Shown here: positions 59,310 through 64,000 of the stretch, piece after piece | How positions within the stretch are numbered: the first letter of the stretch is position 1 | Layout of the letters: every line of letters begins with the position of its first letter | NCBI GenBank assembly: GCA_050251555.1 | Contig: JBFWMN010000002.1 | Location: 41,039 to 105,038 of the forward strand | Source of the DNA: UBA2137 sp050251555 | GTDB taxonomy: Bacteria > Pseudomonadota > Alphaproteobacteria > Micavibrionales > Micavibrionaceae | DNA: 64,000 nt | Direction of reading: 5' to 3' | The notes under the pieces: model-generated | What the model was told of the DNA's origin: nothing | Database searches by the model: none | What the model saw: only the letters and a program-made list of their open reading frames with translations | Made by a program: the position numbers and the translations under genes

Positions 59310-60188
59310 ATGAGCGCCAATGCATCGAAACACCTGAAATTCGGTGCGTTAGCGCTGATGGTTCTCGTCCTTTGCGCCTCGCCCGCGCTTTACCAGCGCG
59401 GTATGGCGGCTTGGCAGGCCTATCAGGATCAAAAGGCCACAAAAATTACATATGACCGAATCATAGTCGCCTGTCTGGGTGAACAGCATCTGAGTCTACC
59501 CGTTTCTGAAACAACGACAAAGCTGATGAATTGTGTGCATAGCCATTCGCAGCACGGTGTGAATGATGCGTTTTGGGCGCTTCGCCGTACTGGCGACAAA
59601 GGCATTGCCGAACGACTTTACAGTCAAATTAAGCAACCTGAGCAAACGTTACCCGTTATGGAATGCTCAATGCGGGCAAAATTATTGGCTCACCTGCTCA
59701 ATCGACTTGGGATTAAAAATCACCATGTGGTTATTACCCAGATGGGCGAGGAAGAAAGAGGCGATGTTTTTTGGGATCATGTTGTTGTTGAGATTATCAA
59801 TCCCGATACAGGACGGCTTGAACTTTATGATCCGACCTATAACAGCTATTACGAGGATATGGAGACAGACGCGCGCTTAAACATTGCCGATGTGTTATCC
59901 TTACCCGAAGAGCGCATCCGCATCTGTCTTGCCAATGAGAAAACCTGCACGGATGAACGAAGTGCAGCGGCTAAAAAGGCTTTTAAGCGTGTCTGGCCCT
60001 ATTTCGGGATTGCTTATCGTGATGCCTATCGTGAACCGGAATTTTTACGTGGGCCGCTTCTTCTTAATCCCGAACGCTTTGACATTGAGACGAGATTTAA
60101 GGTCGGCGAAAAAGTCATGAATTTTTGCGAAAAGAAAGAAGACCAGTGCGCAGCCCGGCGCATTCTTTTACCCCTAGATCAATCCTAA
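59310..60188 (+). CDS. Membrane-anchored transglutaminase-like protein
   Basis: The 292-residue protein has one N-terminal hydrophobic helix (about residues 9-28). A possible Cys-His-Asp triad of the transglutaminase-like fold is visible: Cys119 in MECSMRAKLL, His157 in WDHVVVEI and Asp174 in YDPTY, with the right order and surroundings. Bacterial members are usually proteases or amidases of the envelope. It follows the FadB-type gene by 18 bases. Its end overlaps the convergent M32 gene by 4 bases. The assignment is from motifs alone. Confidence 0.65.
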   Translation: MSANASKHLKFGALALMVLVLCASPALYQRGMAAWQAYQDQKATKITYDRIIVACLGEQHLSLPVSETTTKLMNCVHSHSQHGVNDAFWALRRTGDKGIAERLYSQIKQPEQTLPVMECSMRAKLLAHLLNRLGIKNHHVVITQMGEEERGDVFWDHVVVEIINPDTGRLELYDPTYNSYYEDMETDARLNIADVLSLPEERIRICLANEKTCTDERSAAAKKAFKRVWPYFGIAYRDAYREPEFLRGPLLLNPERFDIETRFKVGEKVMNFCEKKEDQCAARRILLPLDQS

Positions 60189-61693
60189 CAATAACGACTT
60201 TCCAGATGTTTGAGGTAGGCAGCAGGGTTTAAATCCTCTCCCGTGGCTTCGCGGACCAGATCGGGATATTCAAGAGACGAGCCTTTCTCGTGAATATTTT
60301 TGTTCAGCCATACGCGCAGCGTATCAAAGCGTCCGTCTCTGAGTTCGGTTTTGATTTCAGGATGGTCGGATGTCGCCTTGGCAAAAAGTTGGGCAGCCAG
60401 GCCCGCTCCGAATGTATAGGCCGGGAAATAGCCTTGAAGCATGCCCGCCCAATGCACATCCTGCATCACGCCTTTATCGTTTGAAGGCGGTGTAATGCCG
60501 AGCTTGTCTTCCATTTTGGCATTGAAGGCGTCAGGTAAATCCTTGACGGCCAAATTCCCTGCAAAGATATCGCGCTCCAACTCATAGCGCAGCATGATAT
60601 GCGACGGATATGTCACCTCGTCCGCATCAATACGGATAAAGGACGGCTCTACACGGCGCATCAAGGTCAACATATTGTCATCCGTAAAGGCAGGGTCGCT
60701 TGCACGGTCAAAAGCCTCGCGGGCTTCACGCGCAATATAAGAAATATATTCTTCCGACATCGCCGCCTGATACTCAATCACCATCGACTGGCTCTCATGC
60801 ACAGCCATCCCCATATTTGCGCCAAGCTTTGTATCGTTCCAATCCGCGGGCAGGTTTTGTTCATAGAGAGCGTGACCCCCTTCATGCAGCGTACCCATAA
60901 TCGTCGATAAAAATTCTTCGGGACTTAGACGTGTGACAATGCGCGTATCGTTACGAAAGCCCGCCATAAAAGGATGTGCTTTTTCGGAAAAATAGAAAAC
61001 GGCGCGCTGATCATCCAGCCCCAAACACGACAGTAATTTGCGGTTCAGCGTTTCTTGTGCACCGACATCAAACGGTCCCTTTTGCACGAGAGGTGCAGCG
61101 GATTGAGCCGCTCTGTCCTTAGCTCTGCCGATCAAGCGCTTCAGACCTTCATCAAGTTCCGCAAAATACGGATCAATAATGGCTGTTGAAAGACCGGGTG
61201 AGAAACTGTCAATCAGGGCGTCATGGACCGTTTCCACGCCCAGAGCCTCTTTTTTATAAGCCCCCATCTCAGCCGCCAATTTAAAATTACGTGTGTAGAC
61301 AGGGCCCATAACAGACCAGTCGCCACTGGCGCGATGCTCGGAATGCATCTGCTCACCCTCAAATGCAGCCTTGGCAACTTCCATCGAGAGAGCTTCGGGC
61401 AAACAGGCATTATGCGTGTAATGACGACGCATCAATACCAAATTGCGTCGGTCAGCGTCGGACAACTCCGCGCTTCCGGCTTCGGCATCAGCAAAAAGAT
61501 CAGGGATTTTAGGGTCGAGAGTGGTCTGGCTTATAAGTTTGGCGAGAGTTTCAATCACTTCACCGCGTGCATTGGCTGACCCGGGCTTCATAACCATCTC
61601 GCCATCAACGGTCAGCATTTCGCTCGCGTTATGCAGGTCACGCAGTGTTTTGAACCATTTTTTGAGCTCGGTATAGGCCTCGTTTGTACGCAT
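60185..61693 (-). CDS. M32 (Taq-type) metallocarboxypeptidase
   Basis: The 502-residue carboxypeptidase has HEGGHALYE (HExxH) and the family segments HPFMAGF and GMAVHESQS. It releases C-terminal amino acids from peptides in the cytosol, often with Co or Zn. AGGGGG lies 5 bases before the ATG at 61693; a TTG one codon earlier is not preferred. It is single, with convergent and divergent neighbours. Confidence 0.95.
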   Translation of the reverse strand: MRTNEAYTELKKWFKTLRDLHNASEMLTVDGEMVMKPGSANARGEVIETLAKLISQTTLDPKIPDLFADAEAGSAELSDADRRNLVLMRRHYTHNACLPEALSMEVAKAAFEGEQMHSEHRASGDWSVMGPVYTRNFKLAAEMGAYKKEALGVETVHDALIDSFSPGLSTAIIDPYFAELDEGLKRLIGRAKDRAAQSAAPLVQKGPFDVGAQETLNRKLLSCLGLDDQRAVFYFSEKAHPFMAGFRNDTRIVTRLSPEEFLSTIMGTLHEGGHALYEQNLPADWNDTKLGANMGMAVHESQSMVIEYQAAMSEEYISYIAREAREAFDRASDPAFTDDNMLTLMRRVEPSFIRIDADEVTYPSHIMLRYELERDIFAGNLAVKDLPDAFNAKMEDKLGITPPSNDKGVMQDVHWAGMLQGYFPAYTFGAGLAAQLFAKATSDHPEIKTELRDGRFDTLRVWLNKNIHEKGSSLEYPDLVREATGEDLNPAAYLKHLESRYC

Positions 61694-61753
61694 CAATCCC
61701 CCTAAGATATTATGGAATATTAATATCTAAACAGCAGGCCTAGCAAAGGCAAG

Positions 61754-61789
61754 AAAAAACCGCCTGACACATTAGCCAGACGGTTTTTT
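61754..61789 (-). terminator. Intrinsic terminator of the small lipoprotein gene
   Basis: The stem AAAAAACCG-CTG / CAG-CGGTTTTTT has one mismatch, and a T run follows on the minus strand. Confidence 0.85.
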
Positions 61790-61812
61790 AAATCACAAAA
61801 AGTCAGTTTGAC

Positions 61813-61941
61813 TTATTTTGTAACGCCACGCTCAAATACGGCGTCGCCGCTTGTTGTTGTGGTTGTGTCAGCATTTCCTGTGCTGCAGGCAGCCAGAGCC
61901 AGGAGGAGAGCTGCACCAGCGAAAAGTCTTACGTTTTTCAT
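61813..61941 (-). CDS. Very small lipoprotein (42 residues)
   Basis: The peptide has a complete lipoprotein signal: Met-Lys-Asn-Val-Arg, a hydrophobic run and lipobox Leu-Ala-Ala-Cys with Cys19. The mature part is only 24 residues, Thr-rich (five Thr in a row), and ends Gly-Val-Thr-Lys. Small entericidin-like lipoproteins have this size, but I see no specific match. It has its own strong terminator. The ribosome-binding site is weak (AGAAAG). Confidence 0.7.
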   Translation of the reverse strand: MKNVRLFAGAALLLALAACSTGNADTTTTTSGDAVFERGVTK

Positions 61942-62099
61942 GGTCATTACGCTTTCTTTAACTGTTAACTTTAAAACCCCGGTTTGTAGGAAAGTTCATA
62001 GAACTTCCAGTAACCGTATTCCTTTGAACATGAATTGTCGTTTCAGGCTAGACGGTTACATTTCAAATCTGTCATTTTTTTTAAAAGTGCGGCTTTTTT

Positions 62100-62128
62100 G
62101 TGACAGTATTGGCAAAAATCTGTATGTT
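62100..62128 (+). promoter_or_regulatory. Candidate leaderless promoter
   Basis: GTGACA and TATGTT are separated by 17 bp. The -10 box ends 8 bases before the ATG at 62137. Confidence 0.45.
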
Positions 62129-62136
62129 TTTATCTT

Positions 62137-62715
62137 ATGCAAACACGTGCTTTTGATACAATCGAATTTGATGACGGTTTGGATTACACGCGCTTTGACC
62201 GAAACCTATCGGAAGATGTGCAGGAATTCCTGCGTAATCATATGCGCTTTCGTGTTTCCGACAAAACATCCGCAGAGAATCTGACATTCAAATTCAAGGC
62301 TTATAAGCCCAATACGTTCACCTTCAAGCTTTACGATAAGAACGATGCAGCCAATCCGTTTATCTTCTTTCGTTTTGCGCCTTTTGTCTTTTTCGATGAT
62401 GACATGAACAAACATATACGTCTGATTGAGCGCATGGAAAAGGATAGTTACGCATCCCCCGGTCAGCGTATGCGTGACGACAGAGAGAGAAACGAAATTC
62501 ATAACCGTATGGCGGCAAAACTCCGCGGCCTTTTAAACGATATGGGGATTGCCATTGAAGATGCCGATGAGAATGAGATTCAGCGACATATGCGTATGTT
62601 TGTTTCTGTGATTGAAGCGTTCGACCCTACACTTGGTTTTCAGCTTGAAGCGTCCTCAGGCACGCTTTTTCAAAATCGTGCATTCGGGCGGCATGAGGGT
62701 TGGGAGCCAAGCTAA
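62137..62715 (+). CDS. Hypothetical soluble protein
   Basis: The 192-residue protein belongs to no family I recognise. It is rich in Phe and Asp in the first half (NTFTFKLYDKND, FIFFRFAPFVFFDDD), with a charged helix in the middle and a beta-rich end. It has no signal peptide. A promoter-like pair lies 8 bases upstream of the ATG and no ribosome-binding site is seen. It is convergent with the antiporter gene. Confidence 0.6.
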   Translation: MQTRAFDTIEFDDGLDYTRFDRNLSEDVQEFLRNHMRFRVSDKTSAENLTFKFKAYKPNTFTFKLYDKNDAANPFIFFRFAPFVFFDDDMNKHIRLIERMEKDSYASPGQRMRDDRERNEIHNRMAAKLRGLLNDMGIAIEDADENEIQRHMRMFVSVIEAFDPTLGFQLEASSGTLFQNRAFGRHEGWEPS

Positions 62716-62719
62716 AACT

Positions 62720-63715
62720 TTAAGCGACGTGACTGGCGCGCCAGATCAGGCTGGCGATATAGGCCACATAGCCGAGCAGAAAAACAGCGCCTTCCCAGCG
62801 CACAATCGTCCAGCGTGTGAATGAGGCAAAGAGAAGACCGAGCGTTGCCGCTAGCATGATCCAGATGTCGATGCGCGCAATGTCAGGATCAATCTGGAAG
62901 GGATGTAAGACCGCCGTTACGCCTAAAATTCCCAGAATATTATAGATGTTCGAACCGATAATATTGCCATAGGCGATATCGGCCTGCTTTTTAAAGGCCG
63001 CCATAAGCGAGGCGACCAGTTCGGGCAAAGATGTGCCGATCGCAACAATCGTCAAACCGATAATGGTATCCGAAACACCGAAATTCTGGGCCAGTTCGAC
63101 ACTGCCTTTGACCAGAATTTTTGCGCCCAAAAATGTCAGGACAAGGCCGAAAATAAATTGCAAGACTGAGAAAAAGAGCGTGCCACGGAAACCCGGAATG
63201 GTGACTTCGGCAACGTCGCCTTCTTCAGGGTCCAGATCGGCATGTTCAAGGTCAGCCGATCCGGTTTCGTTATGTTTTTCCAGCCAGATGGAATAAATAA
63301 TGTAACCGGCAAGGGCGACAAGAAACACAATGCCGATCGGGCGCGATAAGGTCCCGTACAGACATACGCCGAGCGCCATTAAGGTCGCCACCAACATAAA
63401 CATGCCGTCTTTTTTGAATGCCGCTTTCTGGCATACGAGCGGTACAATCACCGCTGTCGCGCCTAAAATCAGCAGAATATTGGCGATATTGGACCCCAGT
63501 ACGTTCCCGAGTGCCAGACCAGGCGTGTCATTCATGGCTGCAATCACACTCGTAATCAATTCGGGCGTCGAAGTACCGAATCCGACCAGTACCAAACCGA
63601 TCAGTAGCGGTGAAATGCCCAGCTTACGTGCCACGGCAACCGCCCCGTTTACAAGCGATTCCCCTCCGAAAAAGAGAAGAACCAAACCACCCAGAATCAT
63701 AGCTGTTATCAACAT
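62720..63715 (-). CDS. Calcium/sodium antiporter (CaCA family, YrbG-like)
   Basis: The 331-residue protein has about ten helices. The two alpha-repeats of the cation/Ca2+ exchanger superfamily are clear: GFGTSTPELITSVIAA near residue 45 and AIGTSLPELVASLMAA near residue 220. Each is followed by GN(V/I)(L/I)GSNI. It moves Ca2+ against Na+ or H+. The frame is open for 25 codons upstream, but the ATG at 63715 begins the first membrane helix and has AGAGG upstream. Confidence 0.93.
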   Translation of the reverse strand: MLITAMILGGLVLLFFGGESLVNGAVAVARKLGISPLLIGLVLVGFGTSTPELITSVIAAMNDTPGLALGNVLGSNIANILLILGATAVIVPLVCQKAAFKKDGMFMLVATLMALGVCLYGTLSRPIGIVFLVALAGYIIYSIWLEKHNETGSADLEHADLDPEEGDVAEVTIPGFRGTLFFSVLQFIFGLVLTFLGAKILVKGSVELAQNFGVSDTIIGLTIVAIGTSLPELVASLMAAFKKQADIAYGNIIGSNIYNILGILGVTAVLHPFQIDPDIARIDIWIMLAATLGLLFASFTRWTIVRWEGAVFLLGYVAYIASLIWRASHVA

Positions 63716-63898
63716 GCCTCTATCGTATAGCACAGGGCCTGAAAGGCAAGGTTCCCCAACGCGAAAATCATGATAATTGGACCCTTGCACAATAGGGTAT
63801 CACGTTATGTCAATTTATTAACCCCCCCTTAAGGTTTGTTATGTCTAATAGGTGAACAACAAAGGGAAAATGAATAATGCTGACAGGAGTGTTTTGAG

Positions 63899-64000
63899 AT
63901 GTTGATGTTGATGTTGCCGGTTTTTGCCGGATTGTTGTGGGCCATTTGTTATGCGTTTATGGAACAGTCCCTGAATAACCTGACACTAGCAACATGGTAT
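63899..64000 (+). CDS. Membrane protein, N-terminal part (cut by window edge)
   Basis: Only 34 residues are visible: a Met-Leu repeat and one hydrophobic helix (PVFAGLLWAICYAF), then polar residues. The pattern resembles the start of an EamA-type transporter, but this is uncertain. AGGAG lies 11 bases before the ATG. A 12-codon mini-ORF (63870-63905) overlaps the start and is probably chance. Confidence 0.55.
   Translation, partial: MLMLMLPVFAGLLWAICYAFMEQSLNNLTLATWY

Noticed and set aside
63870..63905. 12-codon leader-type ORF before the right-edge gene
   Set aside because: It overlaps the downstream start and has an AAAGGG-like site, but it is too short to separate from chance and shows no repeated codons or attenuator.
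1..64000. CRISPR arrays, rRNA and tRNA genes, insertion sequences
   Set aside because: I saw no regularly spaced repeats, no rRNA-like or cloverleaf sequences and no transposase ORF while reading. A tRNAscan/Infernal run would be needed for a firm negative on tRNA.

Overview
This window looks like a piece of an alphaproteobacterial chromosome of roughly balanced GC content. The signature families are the sucC/sucD/odhA/odhB gene order, an alphaproteobacterial-type SspB, a DUF2336 protein, a TIGR02300 zinc-ribbon/acidic-tail protein and the scpA-scpB-tatA-tatB-tatC block. Many long proteins match no family I recognise, and there are several unusual peptidoglycan hydrolases. That mix would fit a poorly sampled lineage such as the Micavibrio-like bacteria, but this placement is inference only. 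I see no rRNA, tRNA, CRISPR array, transposase or phage structural gene.

Layout. 1-12.4 kb: small exported or membrane proteins, a Tat-exported lytic-transglycosylase-like protein, lepA with a GNAT gene, a zinc alcohol dehydrogenase, a very unusual regulator with four winged-helix domains (6.7-9.0 kb), a possible zinc metallopeptidase, sodC and a glycine-zipper protein. 12.5-28.8 kb: the TCA-cycle genes odhB, odhA, sucD and sucC, all on the minus strand in classical order but broken up by accessory genes. These accessory genes are a CoiA-like zinc protein, a pair of related proteins, a 40-residue ORF, three tandem paralogues of an unknown family and a membrane-anchored transglycosylase-like protein. 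29.0-37.1 kb: an accessory island with two M23 peptidases and one GH24 lysozyme, all without signal peptides, two unknown proteins, two large XRE-like paralogues and one further unknown protein.

37.0-42.5 kb: a housekeeping block on the minus strand, scpA-scpB-tatA-tatB-tatC-zapE-DUF2336 (chromosome condensation, twin-arginine export, division). 42.6-50.9 kb: a methyltransferase, an EamA-type transporter, sspB, a DUF3108 protein, a periplasmic MsrB, glmU, glmS (UDP-GlcNAc supply for the cell wall) and an MFS exporter. 51.0-64.0 kb: a 762-residue orphan, a six-helix membrane protein, prmA, TIGR02300, a thiolase/FadB-type beta-oxidation pair, a transglutaminase-like protein, an M32 carboxypeptidase, a 42-residue lipoprotein, a cation/Ca2+ antiporter and a partial membrane gene at the right edge.

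A recurring theme is promoter-like hexamer pairs whose -10 box lies only 5-9 nt before the start codon (9 cases). This suggests that leaderless transcripts are common here, and several start codons were chosen on that basis. With the small ORFs and the candidate ncRNA included, no stretch longer than about 300 bases is left without a feature.
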